From the NCBI GenBank assembly GCA_951640195.1, contig OX621169.1, positions 1,612,001 through 1,676,000 on the forward strand: DNA of 64,000 nt, in the 5' to 3' direction. The notes under the pieces are model-generated. The model worked only from the letters and a program-made list of their open reading frames with translations. It searched no databases and was not told the origin of the DNA. Source of the DNA: Porpolomopsis calyptriformis (Eukaryota; Basidiomycota; Agaricomycetes; Agaricales; Hygrophoraceae). Numbering within the stretch: position 1 is the first letter of the stretch; the number at the start of each line of letters is the position of its first letter. Below are positions 36,139 through 48,539 of the stretch, one piece after another. The position numbers and the translations under genes are program-made.

Positions 36139-39100
36139 TCCGGCCAAGTGCTAAAAGCCCAAGCACTTTGGCTGTGTCCCACATATGTGTACCATCATCT
36201 ATGAAAAGTTTTTGTTTTCTTGGCACACTTGAACAGGGCAAAGGCGCTCTCGAATTCTATCTTTGGATCACGAGTGCCGACAATCTTCGACGAGTGGCTA
36301 TCATAGCACTCATTGACTCTGGCGCCTCAGGGAATTTTATTGACGAAACATTCGTTCGTCAAATGGAGATATCGACCTATCCGTTGGATGAGGTTGTACC
36401 AGTACGAAACGCTGATGGTTCCAAGAACCGAGGAGGTCCCATCACGCACGACACAGACCTGTTTATCGAGGCACCAGATCTATCTTTTCGAGAACGAATC
36501 CGGTTGGAGGTCACCAACTTAGGAAGAAAGCAACAGGTCATCCTCGGCTTCCCATGGCTCTTGCGACACAACCCCACCATCAATTGGACAAAAGGCACCT
36601 TAACTTTTGCGTCTGGTGACACGCTGTTCAGTAATATGTGAGTCGGAGTGTTGCCCCCACAGGAAGAACTCTACGTCTTTGATTCGAGTCTGAAACATGA
36701 CTCCTTTATCCGTTTGGTCGGAGTTGACCACTCTCGACCAGTTTCCATCGAGGAGGACATCAAATCCTTCATTCCCAGTCGTTATCACAATTTCTGGCGT
36801 GTTTTCCATACCGCAGAATTCGACAAACTTCCTCCTCGACGTTCCTTTGATCATGCGATCAACCTCTACCCGAACACCAAATTTCAAGTCGGAAAACTCT
36901 ATCCCCTTTCCCCCTATGAACAGGTGGAACTTAATAAGTTTATTGACGAAAATCTCAGAACAGGTCAGATACGTCCATCGAAATCACCGCAAGCTGCTCC
37001 TTTCTTCTTTGCGAAAAAGGCCGAAGAGATCAATGCCAAAGGTCTCAGTGCTGGTCTATGTCCCATCCAGGACTATCGCTACATCAACTCGAAAACCATT
37101 CCTGATCGTTATCCCCTCCCCCTTCTATCGGAAATCCTCCAAGTACCGAAGCTTGCTACTGCTTCACTTTTTACTGTTATCGATATTCGATGGGGATTTA
37201 ACAATATACGACTCAAGGAAGGTGACGAATGGAAGGCAGCCTTCATCACCAATCGAGGACTCTTTGAACCGACTGTTATGTTCTTTGGACTACGAAACTC
37301 CCCAGCATCCTTTCAACGAATGATAGACGTTCTCTTTAAACCCGTTCTGGACTCTGGCTGTGTTCACATCTATATTGATGACATTCTCATTATGGGTGAC
37401 ACCCCCGAAGAAATCCGCCACTGGACTGACGAAACCCTTAAACTCATGGAGAAGAATCAACTATCCGCCAAACCCGTCAAATGCCAAATGGAGAAGACCT
37501 CTGTTACATACCTTGGTACGATCATCAGCAAAGGTCAACTCGCTATCAACCCAAAAAAGGTAGATGCCATTATCAATTGGCTGACACCCCAAAAGCTGCG
37601 AGACCTCCAATCCTTCCTTGGCACCACCAACTTCTGGCGTCGTTATATCAAAAGTTTCTCCTCAGTCGTTCGTCCCCTCTGTGGCCTTTTACGGAAAGAC
37701 CAACCTTGGGATTGGTCTCCTTTGTGTCAAAAAGCCTTTGAACAACTCAAATATCTCGTCACTACAGCCCCTGTCCTTCTTACCCCATGGCCAAACCTTC
37801 CTTACCTCTTGGAGACCGATGCCTCCGATTTCGGTATTGGCGTGGTCGTATCTCAAAAACACGACAATGGTTGGCACCCTGTTGGCTTTTTCTCGAAATC
37901 CCTACTCCCTGCTGAGTACAACTATCCTACCCATGACCTGGAGATGCTTGCGATCGTCACTTCCCTCAAGTATTGGCGCTATCTTTTAGAAGGCGCAAGG
38001 GATACTGTATTGATAAAAACAGACAATTTGGCGCTGAAGTATTTCATGCAGAACAGATCCCTCTCCAGACGACAAGCATGTTGGATGGAATTCTTAGGCA
38101 GATTCGACTTCAAGATCGAGTATTCTCCTGGAGTCAAGAACAAAGCCGATGGACTCTCCCGCTGACCCGACCACCGTCGTACAGAAGAAGAAGAACTAGA
38201 AGGCAAAGCCCTCCTCCCCCCCGAACGTTTTATCAATGCTATCATTTCCATGTCCGAACCTTCTTTCATGTCAAGACTTCGCTTCCCTGACTTCAATCAA
38301 ATCCCAGAGGACATTCGCATCAAATTATCCAATTCCTCTTCCGGCTACTCCTTTACTGACAGAATTGTGAGAGATGCAGGAGATCGTATTGTCGTGCCAG
38401 CAGACGTATTGCTATGCACAGAGATAATTCGATTGACCCACTCCCTACCCCATGGAGGCCATCCCGGAATCGAGAAGACATGTGAGCTTGTGTTGCGGAA
38501 CTACACCTGGAGTAGTGCTGCCCCTGACATCCGTGTATTCGTATCATCCTGTCCGACCTGCCAACAAGTCAAACTCTATCCCTCTAAACCTGCAGGTCTC
38601 CTGGAACCCATTCCCCCTTCGTCTCGACCTTGGGAAGAAATCTCCGCCGATCTAATCGTGGAACTCCCCCAATCATCTGGCTATGATGCTGTTTTAGTCG
38701 TTGTCGATCGCTTTACCAAACGCGCTCATTTTGTCCCGACGACATCAAATATTTCTGCAGAAGGAGTCGCAAAACTCTTCAGGGACAACGTATGGAAACA
38801 CCATGGCTGGCCAAAGAAGATCATAACCGATCGAGGAACTCAATTCGCTTCCAAATTCGCGAAAGCTCTCAATACTCATTTGGGAATCATCTCCAGTTTA
38901 TCCACCGCTTATCACCCCCAAACTGATGGTCAAACGGAACGCACCAATCAAGAACTTGAACAATACCTTCGTTTATATACAAACTTTATGCAAGATGATT
39001 GGTCCAACTGGCTATCCCCAGCTGAATTCGCGTATAATAACCGACAGCACTCCTCGACGAAATACACTCCCTTCTACCTCGACACTGGCCAACATCCCTT

Positions 39101-39698
39101 CGTCCCATCTATCCCTGCGATCCCTACTTCCAATCCCGCAGCAGATGCCTTTCACGATCATCTCACAGAAGCCCGTAAAGAAGCCACAAAAGCTCTAGAA
39201 GCAATGGCTAAAACTATGAAACGCTTCGCAGATCGTAAACGGAAAGATACCCAACTCCAAATAGGTCAATTTGTTTATCTTGATACCCGTAACTTAAAAA
39301 CAGGTCGTCCAACCCTCAAACTTGATGTCCGACGCACTGGACCATTCAAAGTTCTAGAAAAAATCGGAAAAGTCTCTTATCGCCTGGCCCTTCCCTTATC
39401 ATGGAAAATACATGACGTCTTTCACGTTTCACTCCTGAGATCCGCTAACATTAACTCCGATCTCCATCCAGAGGAAGTAGATGATAATCTCTGTCCACCT
39501 CTGGATGTCATTCAAGAGAAAGAAGAATACGAGGTCGAACAAATTCTCCAACACCACGGGTCTACCCGACGTCATACGTATTTGGTCAAATGGGTCGGCT
39601 ATCCCATTGAAGAAGCAACCTGGGAGCCGAAGAAGAACCTCCTCCATGCGAAAGAACGAATTCTAGAATACGAACACTCAATTCAAACGGCAACTTAA
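36135..39698 (+). pseudogene. Element C pol (protease-RT-RNase H-integrase-chromodomain)
   Basis: -1 frame relative to gag. Protease LIDSGASGNFIDE; RT IDIRWGFNNI, FFGLRNSPASFQRMID and HIYIDDILIMGD; RNase H LLETDASDFGIG; integrase THSLPHGGHPGIEKT, CPTCQQVK, ITDRGTQF and TDGQTERTNQELEQ; TGPFKVLEK; chromodomain YLVKWVGYPIEEATWEP. Two TGA stops (36639-36641 and 38163-38165), each CGA in C2. Confidence 0.93.
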
Positions 39699-39817
39699 TC
39701 ATTCTTTCACGGTATCAACTCCCCTCGTTTATGTTTTCACTTTTATCACCTTTCCAAACTCCGACACATCCCTATAATCTCTTTCATCTCCGTCTTTCAC
39801 TAGAAATCGACATCACT

Positions 39818-40396
39818 ATGCCCGCAGAACGCTCACACCAAACCGCTCACAAGTCAACCGGTGGTCGTCCACCCCGCGCTCCTCATATGTCCACTGGAGG
39901 ACAACCCCCTCGTCGCGCTCCCCCTCTGCTCGCTTCCACCTCCTCTGCCTACAGTGAAGCTGAGCTCGCCGGACAACTCTGGCAACATAACCGTCGCGCG
40001 CATAACCAGGACCTTCCCATATGGCCAGAGGAAATCATCGCACTACCCATCCCACCTGAGCAAATCATTGAGTCATTACAGAAGGACGTCGAATACTACA
40101 AAAGCGAAATCGCGAGACTGAACGAAGAATTGTATAATCAAGGAATGAGCTTGGATGGAAAGAGAAGAGCGAGTGAGTATTGGCGAGAACAGGCCAAACA
40201 CTGGGAGACGAAATACGAGGAAGTCGTAAAGGTACTTCCCCATCTTGATTCCCCAGTCCCTCCTGTTTTCCCAGGTCCGCTCATCGTTCCCCCCGGTTCG
40301 TCGTCGAACCCCATCACCATCCCCAACGACGACGATACTTCCCCGGCCGACATTATTTCCCTGTCGACCGCCGTCTCCGACAAGGACTTAATCTAG
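39818..40396 (+). CDS. Element C ORF3, accessory protein
   Basis: Intact 192-aa frame in the env position. N-terminus MPAERSHQTAHKSTGGRPPR is basic, Pro/Gly/Ser-rich. The central helix has YWREQAKHWETKYEEVVKVL, and the tail holds an acidic NDDDTSPAD stretch. The overall plan matches A/B ORF3 (MPA start, basic head, charged helix with Trp residues, acidic tail) although residues barely align. Copy C2 is intact over the same length. Confidence 0.78.
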   Translation: MPAERSHQTAHKSTGGRPPRAPHMSTGGQPPRRAPPLLASTSSAYSEAELAGQLWQHNRRAHNQDLPIWPEEIIALPIPPEQIIESLQKDVEYYKSEIARLNEELYNQGMSLDGKRRASEYWREQAKHWETKYEEVVKVLPHLDSPVPPVFPGPLIVPPGSSSNPITIPNDDDTSPADIISLSTAVSDKDLI

Positions 40397-40440
40397 TCCT
40401 TCGCCTCCTCCGCACCCGTCAACACTCTCGAAGCCGCCTC

Positions 40441-40476
40441 GAATTTCGGGACGAAATTCCTTTTAGTGTGGGTGTA
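40441..40476 (+). promoter_or_regulatory. Pre-LTR hairpin and putative polypurine tract, element C
   Basis: Arms GAATTTCG/CGAAATTC around GGA (40441-40459), then 17 nt to the LTR. Relative to A/B one base is changed in each arm and pairing is preserved. Confidence 0.65.
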
Positions 40477-40847
40477 TGTCACGGACACTTTTTTCTTTTT
40501 CCTTTTAGTCATACTTGATTAGTCTCCATTCCGTTCATCCTTCCGCTCTACCGTTTTATATATAGAGACTGATCACATGTACCTTCCTTCCGACTCTTTC
40601 ACAAGTCACATTCCGTTTCTGTTATTCTTTTTGTGACTCTTCACTAGTCACATTCCGGATTCCGCTTTGTAATCGTACACATGACTGACTCATGGCGACT
40701 CAGGTAGTTAGTATATAAAGCCTGATCTTTAGTCAGTAGGTTAAGTTCAATTCCTAGTTAGCTCCCCCACTCTTTAGTCGAATTCCATTTCCCTCATCAG
40801 GCCCCACAACGCGAGAAGTAAAACCCTTCGACTACCGAATCATAACA
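40477..40847 (+). repeat. Element C 3' LTR
   Basis: 371 bp, followed by the GTTCA duplication. Confidence 0.95.
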
Positions 40848-41357
40848 GTTCACTATCCATCGTGGTAGAGGGAAATCTTTGGTATCCAGAGCCAGTGTTG
40901 CCTCTTTCCAATCGATGTTGGGGTTGTGCTTTTTGAGCCACGGGAAGCCGAGGATAATATCTGTCTTAGATCCGAGATCGGTCACTTCCAATCGGATCCG
41001 TTCATTGTGTCCTCCAGGAGCCTCTAACCAAATATCAATATCATTCTCGATGGGTCCACCTCAGTTTTCAGATCCATCAGCATTCCATACGGGGATTGGG
41101 GTTTCCAATCGTGTTAGAGTAAAATTGTGGCAAGTTGCAAAGGATTCATCCACGAAATTTCCAGAGGCTCCACTATCAACCAGAGCAGTGGCCGGAACAC
41201 GCCGACTAGTGTCGGTAGCTTCAATCCAAACATCCAAAATGAGTCCGAGATTGCCTTCTTCAAGAGTACCAAGAATTCGAAATAGATTGCATGGAGTGGT
41301 GGTACATTCTTGAGTAGATACGTCCGTAACGGTAGGCAAAGCGTTCGGACTCCCTAA
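40848..41357 (-). pseudogene. Element B3 pol, part 1 (protease)
   Basis: LVDSGASGNFVDES retained; TGA at about 41059-41061 in the same codon as in A and A2 (CGA in B and C). Cut at 40848 by element C. Confidence 0.88.
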
Positions 41358-42502
41358 AAACCCTGTTCTTTCAGTTCCTTGACGAGCTGAGCTTTTCTCT
41401 CTTTTGGCCAGCGATCGATCCCGCAGTTGTCCACCACTCGAATAGTTTCCTCCGTAGTAGCTGGGGAAACCACCTCATCGACTCGTTCCGTCTCGATACC
41501 TTGAATGTTCCATCCTTGACCTTGTCCTGTGGTTGGTCTTCCTCGTCATTGTCCGGCAGGGGCACTACTCAGTGGGCGCGCTGTCGAAGAAGAGGCGAGA
41601 GGGGAATTTGGACACTTGTTCACCCAATGACCTGGCTCTCCGCAGCGATAGCAGTTGCCTCACGGAACGCGCGATATTGATGATGAGGAAGTTGTCTCCT
41701 GTTTGACAGGAGCGGAGGAGGGAGTTCGGGTTGTCGTTCGAGCCACAGTCTCCCTGGGAGCATAGTAGTTACTCCAGGGAGCGGCACGACGCTCAAGTGC
41801 GAGTTCGAGACGTTGTCGATCAAAGATGGAAGCTTTTCGTTTCCAAGCGTTGAGGGTGGCGGGGATGGGATCAAGGGCATAGATTTTTTCGAGAATTCCG
41901 GGATTGAGGCCATTCCGGTAGAAAACTTTGAGTGCGTCGTCGTTGAATCCAGTTTCGTCTGCGAGAGCTCCGAATCGTACGTTATAATTGTCCACTGTAG
42001 AAAGTCCTTGGGTTACCTTTTGAATTTTGACCTGCACTGTCGCTCTAACATCAACGTCTCCAAAGCATTCCTCGAGCTCTTCCATAAAATCCTCGTAGTC
42101 GGCTGCAACCCACTGAACACGTTTGAATTCCTGAGTCTGCTGTCAGGCCCATGATTGGGTGACACCTATCTTCATGAACAACAAGACATAAGTGATTTTC
42201 TGTCTGTCAGACCATAGACTGTCGTCAAGGACTAGATGACAAGCTTGAATAAAATTGAGACATTTGGCTGTAGACCCGTCGTATTCATCGGGTTTAGCGA
42301 TCTTGATGGAGGGGGGAGCAGGTTGTTGAGGTAAAAGAGGTTGTTGGTGTGGCGGAGGAGGTTGGGGTTGTTGTTGCTGGAGCTGGGCGATTAGCTGTTG
42401 TTGTTGGGTGATGGTTTGTTCAAGTTGGCGAACAGTGGCCATCAAGGTCGTGATGTCAATGGTAGGGGGGTTGGTGGGGGCATTGGTGGACGTTCCTGAC
42501 AT
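41354..42502 (-). pseudogene. Element B3 gag
   Basis: MSGTSTNAPTNPP start, capsid region as in B, stops at 42143-42145 and 41660-41662 (both TGA at CGA codons) and a further one in the basic tail. Ends at the TTT-TAG step 41354-41359. Confidence 0.87.
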
Positions 42503-42932
42503 ATTGGTAGATGTCGGCTGTTGTGGGGTTGTTGGAGCTGTTGGTGTTGGTGTAGATGTTACAGAAGAAAGTTGGGAATAGAGAGAACCGTATCGTCCTG
42601 GTGGGGTAGCAGTTCATTGATGAACTGGTCTTGTTGCTGGGGCTGAAGATGAAGAGAAGAGTCCTCTTGTTCTCGATCGAGTTCGCGGTCCTAGAGGGAC
42701 AGGAGCAGGGGTGGGAGTAGCTAATGTTTCTTCAAGAGCTGAAGAAAAGGATGGTTCTTGATCTCGAATTGTAGCTGAAAAAGTCGATCTTGAGAGAGGG
42801 TCTTCGTATTGTTCTTCAACTTCTGAATTGTCAGTAGAAGCCAGGATGGAAGTGGGTAAGAGACAAAGAGGTGATGTCGATGATCACAGTGATGAGGATG
42901 TTTGGATAAGCAAGTGGGAGAGAACCAGAAGG

Positions 42933-42943
42933 AAGTCTGATTC
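42933..42943 (-). other. Element B3 primer-binding site
   Basis: GAATCAGACTT on the minus strand, one base from the LTR. Confidence 0.7.
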
Positions 42944-42944
42944 T

Positions 42945-43344
42945 TGTTATAAACTGGTTGTTCGGAATGCGTTTTACTTCGGGTGTTCTGTCCCAAGAGA
43001 TATAGAGGATGGTTCCAAGTCCTTGTTATGAGTAGGCTAACGAGGAATCAGACTTAAGGTCTGATACGTACAGAAGTACTCTTTATATACTGACTACTTA
43101 TCTGTGTGAGTCAGTGCGACATAACATGAGGTAGAGATAAGAATGAGTCATCATGATCGATGACGAATCATAAAGGGGTTGAAACAAGAACGGAAATGAA
43201 AGGTGTCCGCATATAGGTAAAGTAGTGGGGAATCCCGGAGAAGGGTAATGGGGAATCCCGGTAACAAGTGGGGGGAATCCCAAGATAAGAGATAGGTTTG
43301 CATACGATAAGATAAGGAAAATGAAGAAAATTACGACCGTGACA
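42945..43344 (-). repeat. Element B3 5' LTR
   Basis: 400 bp LTR-B, reversed. Confidence 0.94.
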
Positions 43345-43508
43345 CGGATGATGACGACATCGCAACAGTCCGAGCCCCTTCCCCCATCGAAGCGGCCTCG
43401 GAAGTTACCCCCATCACTCCCCTCTCAGTGGCCGTCGAGACCTCCGCCACTGAGGAAATCCCAACTCAGGCCTCAGAGGACGAAATGACCGACACCACCC
43501 AAGTTTGA
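43345..43508 (+). pseudogene. Element A ORF3, part 3
   Basis: Acidic C-terminal end (DDDDIATVRAPSPIEAASE ... DTTQV), stop TGA 43506-43508 overlapping the hairpin. Confidence 0.75.
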
Positions 43509-43542
43509 AATTCGGGTCGAATTTCCCGAAAGACGAGGTGTA
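43507..43542 (+). promoter_or_regulatory. Pre-LTR hairpin and putative polypurine tract, element A
   Basis: Arms GAAATTCG/CGAATTTC around GGT (43507-43525), then CCGAAAGACGAGGTGTA to the LTR. Confidence 0.65.
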
Positions 43543-43663
43543 TGTCACGGACGTAAATTTTCATTTCCTCTCTATGTTAGTCATCGCTACTTAGTCAGAC
43601 AGGTCTTATCTTTACTTGGGATTCCCCAGGGTTTCCCCACAGTCTCGTATCTTTTCATATATC
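43543..43663 (+). repeat. Element A 3' LTR, left piece
   Basis: First 121 bp of LTR-A, cut by element B2 after ATATC (43659-43663). Continues at 59501. Confidence 0.92.
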
Positions 43664-44063
43664 TGTCACGGTCATAATTTCCTTCATTTTCTTTATCTTA
43701 TCATATGCAAACCTATCTCTTATCTTGGGATTCCCCCCACTTGTTACCGGGATTCCCCATTACCCTTCTCCGGGATTCCCCACTACTTTACCTATATGCG
43801 GACACCTTTCATTTCCGTTCTTGTTTCAACCCCTTTATGATTCGTCATCGATCACGATGACTCATTCTTATCTCTACCTCATGTTATGTCGCACTGACTC
43901 ACACAGATAAGTAGTCAGTATATAAAGAGTACTTCTGTGCGTATCAGACCTTAAGTCTGATTCCTCGTTAGCCTACTCATAACAAGGACTTGGAACCATC
44001 CTCTATATCTCTTGGGACAGAACACCCGAAGTAAAACGCATTCCGAACAACCAGTTTATAACA
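43664..44063 (+). repeat. Element B2 5' LTR
   Basis: 400 bp LTR-B followed by spacer A and the primer site. Confidence 0.94.
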
Positions 44064-44064
44064 A

Positions 44065-44075
44065 GAATCAGACTT
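44065..44075 (+). other. Element B2 primer-binding site
   Basis: GAATCAGACTT, as in B. Confidence 0.7.
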
Positions 44076-44210
44076 CCTTCTGGTTCTCTCCCACTTGCTT
44101 ATCCAAACATCCTCATCACTGTGATCATCGACATCACCTCTTTGTCTCTTACCCACTTCCATCCTGGCTTCTACTGACAACTCAGAAGTTGAAGAACAAT
44201 ATGAAGACCC

Positions 44211-44599
44211 TGTCACAGACGTAAATTTTCATTTCCTCTCTATGTTAGTCATTACTGCTTAGTCAGACAGGTCTTATCTCTACTTGGGATTCCCCACAAT
44301 TTCGTATCTTTTCATATATCCGAGATAGGACACATTTCATTTCCGACAATCATGTTTCATCTCTTCACATGCTCCGAGTCCCTTATCATGTTTATCTCTA
44401 CTCGTCGCATGTATTCCTCGTGTTTACACTGACTCATCCGCAGTAGCGTAGTCAGTATATAAACCCCTAGTTAGTCGTACTCAGACTTTAAGTCTGATTC
44501 CTCGTTAGCAACCCAATAACTAGGACTTGAGACATTATCATCGTCTTGGGACAGAGCTCTCCGAAGTAAAACCATCTCATCGACAACCAGTTTATAACA
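44211..44599 (+). repeat. Element A2 5' LTR
   Basis: 389 bp; one 11-bp GGGATTCCCCA-like unit fewer than the 400-bp partner. Confidence 0.94.
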
Positions 44600-44600
44600 A

Positions 44601-44611
44601 GAATCAGACTT
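44601..44611 (+). other. Element A2 primer-binding site
   Basis: GAATCAGACTT, one base after the LTR. Confidence 0.7.
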
Positions 44612-45015
44612 CCTTCTTGCTCTCTCCCCCTATTTGATCCACCCTTATCTCCACACTGGACAACAACGATGAGGACCTTTACGATCCCTCTGAGCAGAAC
44701 AATCCTCTTTCTCAGTCACTCTACTCACAAACTCGAATCTTCCCAGATCCCAACGAAGAAGCTAGTCAAGCTTCTCCTTTACCAAGTATCACACAAGCTC
44801 TAGGAAGAACTCGAAGCGAAACAACTCGCTTACTCGCCGCCACCCAGTCACAACGTCCCATCACTCCCCCTACTGTTAGATATCAACCCTTCCCGTTCCA
44901 ACAACCTACTCGACCTTCTTCACCCTTAACAACACCTTCACCTTCACCATCACCAGATCCAATAGGTTCCCACGCTAACCCCCCTGTTCCCAACCTTAAT
45001 GAAATCCTTGCAGTC

Positions 45016-46167
45016 ATGAACGACTTGCGGAGGGAGATGGCCAATCTTCAGGCCTCGAATGCGAACCAAGCGGCGGAGATCCAAGATCTCCATCAGCAAC
45101 TTGCCGCCCAAGGTCAAGTTCAACCCCCACCGGGACTTCAACCCCAACCTCCTCCCACTCCCACCATCGAGATAAAGATGGCCAAGCCAGACGAGTTCAC
45201 TGGTCGACAACAAGACGTCGACAAATTTATTAACAGCTGCGAATTGTATTTCATGGGGAAGCCATACTGCGACGAACATAAAATCCCTTTTGCCCTTTCC
45301 TTCATGAAAGGCATGATGGCCCAAACTTGGTCTGAAAAGGAGACTAACGACATGAGAACTGTCAACTGGACTGGCCCAACTGCTACTTGGGCCGCATTTG
45401 TAACTCGATTCCAGTCAACATTCGAAGGAATCGACAGACAGTCTCATGCTCGCAACGACATCAAGAATCTACATCAAGGAAAGAAGAAAATTGAAGACTA
45501 CAACCTGTGCTTCGGCACTTTACAGGTCGATACCAGTTTCAATGACGCCGCCCTCATCAATCTTTACCAAGTTGGACTCGATTCCGAGTTTATTGAATAC
45601 GTTTACCGACTCCCGGCCATCCCTGCCACACTTCAAGAGTGGAAGGACGCCACGACACGCTATCAGCATCAAAAGGACATTCTCGCCTCACAGAGACAGT
45701 CCTCTACGTCCCGACCCCAATACTCTAACCCCTTTCCTACCCGAGGATCGTACGTGGCTGCAACGACGACCCGTCAAACGTCAGCAGCCCCCACTATCAA
45801 AAGAGAAGAGCCTTCCTCTTCTGCCCATACGATCCCGTATGGAAACTGCTACTCCTGCGGCCAACCTGGCCACTTCACGAATGCCTGCCTAAACCGTGTT
45901 GCCGGTGATGCGAAGAATTTACCCGATACCTCTTCCTCACATCGAGGAGGATACTTTCGAGGCAGAGGCGGTTACCAAGGATGAGGACGAGGACGAGGTA
46001 GAGACATACGTGTCGTTACCACTGAGCCCCACGTGGAGAACATCAACTCGCCTGCTACACTGGCAACGAGTGAGACTCCGTCGGATATGGCAAAATCTGG
46101 TATACGCAATTGGTCGGATGATCGAAAAAAGAGGCTGGCAGCGGACTTGAAGTCCCAGGGTTTTTAA
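45016..46167 (+). pseudogene. Element A2 gag
   Basis: The ATG used in A has become ATA (about 44962), leaving the first in-frame ATG at 45016. Zinc knuckle CYSCGQPGHFTNAC intact. TGA at about 45982 where A has CGA. Ends at the GGT TTT TAA step. Confidence 0.86.
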
Positions 46168-48539
46168 AAGGTTCGGACGATGCGCTCAACGTTACGGACC
46201 ATACCACTCGATGTACCATTACCCCATGCAATTTATTTTGAACTCTCGGTACTATCGAAAAGGGCGACTCAGGACTTACGATGGATGTTTGGATCAAAGC
46301 TTCAGACAGTGGCCGACGTGTCCCCGCCACGTGTCTTATTGATAGCGGAGCTTCTGGAAACTTTATGGATGAGAATTTCGCAACTCATCACGAATTTACT
46401 CTTCAGGATTTGGAAACCTCAATCCCCGTACGGAATGCCGATGGGTCAGAGAACTGAGGAGGCCCGATCGTTTTTGACACAGATGTCTGGATAGAAGCTC
46501 CAGGTGGACACACTGAAAGGATCCGTTTGGAAGTGACCGACCTCGGATCCAAGTTTGATATTATCCTCGGCTACCCATGGCTCAGAGCTCAAAACCCTAG
46601 TATCGATTGGGAGAAGTCAACACTGGCTCTCGGAGGCAAAGAGACTTCTCATCGGTATTGTAGCGGCGAAGCAGAGCCCTCTGTGGTAGAATCGGTCTCG
46701 CTGGCAATAACAAGTATTTCAAAATCGGACGAGTCTCGAGCCAGCACAGTGGAGGAAGATATGTGAAAGTTTGTACCGGAGGTCTATTGGAAAGACTATG
46801 CTAGTGTCTTTGCCAAGGAGTCCTTCGATTGCCTTCCACCTCATTCTGAGTTTGATCACGTCATTGATCTCAAAGATAACTTCGTACCTCAGAATAACGC
46901 GACTTATCCGATGTCCCCTCGAGAGATAGACTTCCTAGAGAAGTTTTTGGAAGAAAACATGGCCACTGGACAAATATTCAAAGGATCCTCACCTCAAGCC
47001 GCTCCCTTCTTCCTGAGCAAGAAAGCTGAAGAAATCAATGCAAAAGGACAAGATGCTGGATATAGACCAATCGAAGACTACCATTACCTGAACCACTTTA
47101 CCATTCCTGACCGATATCCTCTACCACTTCTCCATCAGATTGTTCAACAACCCAAGCTACGATCTGCTGCACTATTCACAGTCGTAGATATCCGATGGGG
47201 ATTTAACAACATTCGGATTAAAGAAGGCGACGAATGGAAAGCCGCTTTCAACACGGTCAAGGGACTCTATGTTCCAAGAGTGATGTTCTTTGGTCTACGG
47301 AATTCTCCAGCTACATTCCAATGGATGATCGATACGCGATTTGCTGAAGTGTTAAAATCAGGTTGTGTTTTTATCTATATCGATGACATTCTCATCTGCG
47401 GAGATGATCTAGAAGAATTGCGTTACTGGACGTTCAAAACCCTTGACATCATGAAGAAGAACAAACTCTCCTGTAAACCCATCAAATGCCAATTCGAGAA
47501 AGAAGAGGTGATCTATCTAGGGATGACCTTAATGAAAGGTCATATCAGAACCAATCCTAAGAAGATCAAAGCCATAGCTGAATGGCCTGAACCTCGAACC
47601 GTAAAACAACTCCAATCCTTTCTCGGAAGCGCGAATTTCTAGAGAAAATATATCAAGGACTTTTCAAAGATCGCCCAACCACTTAACCAATTACTCCGCA
47701 AAGATACTGTATGGGAATGGACCCCCAGACGACAACATGCCTTTGATCAATTAAAACACTCCCTCACAAATGCCCCTGTCCTCAAAGTACCGGATCAAGA
47801 CCTGCCATACTGCTTGGAGACTGACGCCTCTGGCTTTGCCTTAGGAGGAATACTGTCTCAACTGCATGAAAACGAATGGAAACCCGTAGGCTTTCATTCG
47901 AGATCTTTAACCCCTGCTGAAAAGAAATATCCAACTCACGACGCCGAACTTCTAGCGATAATAGACTATCTTAAAGCGTGGCGACATCTTTTGGAAGGTT
48001 CACGACATGACCTTCTGATTCGCACTGACAGCCTCGCCCTCAAATATTTCAGTATCGCTCGCGTGTTATTTGGACGACATGCTCGTTGGTCAGAAATTCT
48101 ATCGAGATACGAGTACAAAATCGAGTACGTCCCAGGGAGAAGGAACAAGGCCAATGGGTTATCCAGGTGCCCGGATTATTTCGATGAGGGTAAAGGCGAG
48201 GTGGAAGATGAGATTTTAATCGCAGATGAACATTGGATCAATTCAATCGTCAAACTTTCAGAGCCGGACTTTTTCGCAAGATTACGCTTCAAACTACCAA
48301 TACCGAACAAGATCTCACAGAAAATTGAGGATGCCTCACTGTTTTGGGACCAAGCCGATGGGTTGGTTCGCGATGTTGAAGGTCGAATTGTGGTGCTGGA
48401 GGAAGTATCTCTGCGCACAGACATAATACGACTGTCCCACGCCTACCCCCACGCTGGACACCCTGGCATTGAGAAGACAAAGGAGCTAGTGCTCTGAAAC
48501 TTTGTTTGGGATGGCGTCTCTCAAGACGTTATCAACTAC
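46164..48539 (+). pseudogene. Element A2 pol, part 1
   Basis: Protease LIDSGASGNFMDE, RT FIYIDDILICGDD, RNase H, and integrase up to the zinc finger. Stops include TGA at about 46455, 46764 and 48495 and TAG at 47640-47642 (TGG in A). At about 46966 it has CAA where A has TGA, two outcomes from one ancestral CGA. Confidence 0.9.

Larger units (their letters stand above)
34177..40847 (+). mobile_element. Ty3/gypsy chromovirus, element C (inside B3)
   Basis: Complete 6.67-kb element of a third family, TSD GTTCA (34172-34176 and 40848-40852). Same gene order as A and B but clearly diverged in LTR, gag and ORF3. Three stops in gag and two in pol; ORF3 intact. Confidence 0.95.
28761..43344 (-). 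mobile_element. Ty3/gypsy chromovirus, element B3 (reversed, in ORF3 of A)
   Basis: LTR-B family copy in reverse orientation with TSD CGGAC (28756-28760) and CGGAT (43345-43349), one mismatch. It is interrupted by insertion D (32975-34003) and element C (34177-40847). Its genes carry many stops. The LTR pair differs by about seven transitions. Confidence 0.92.
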
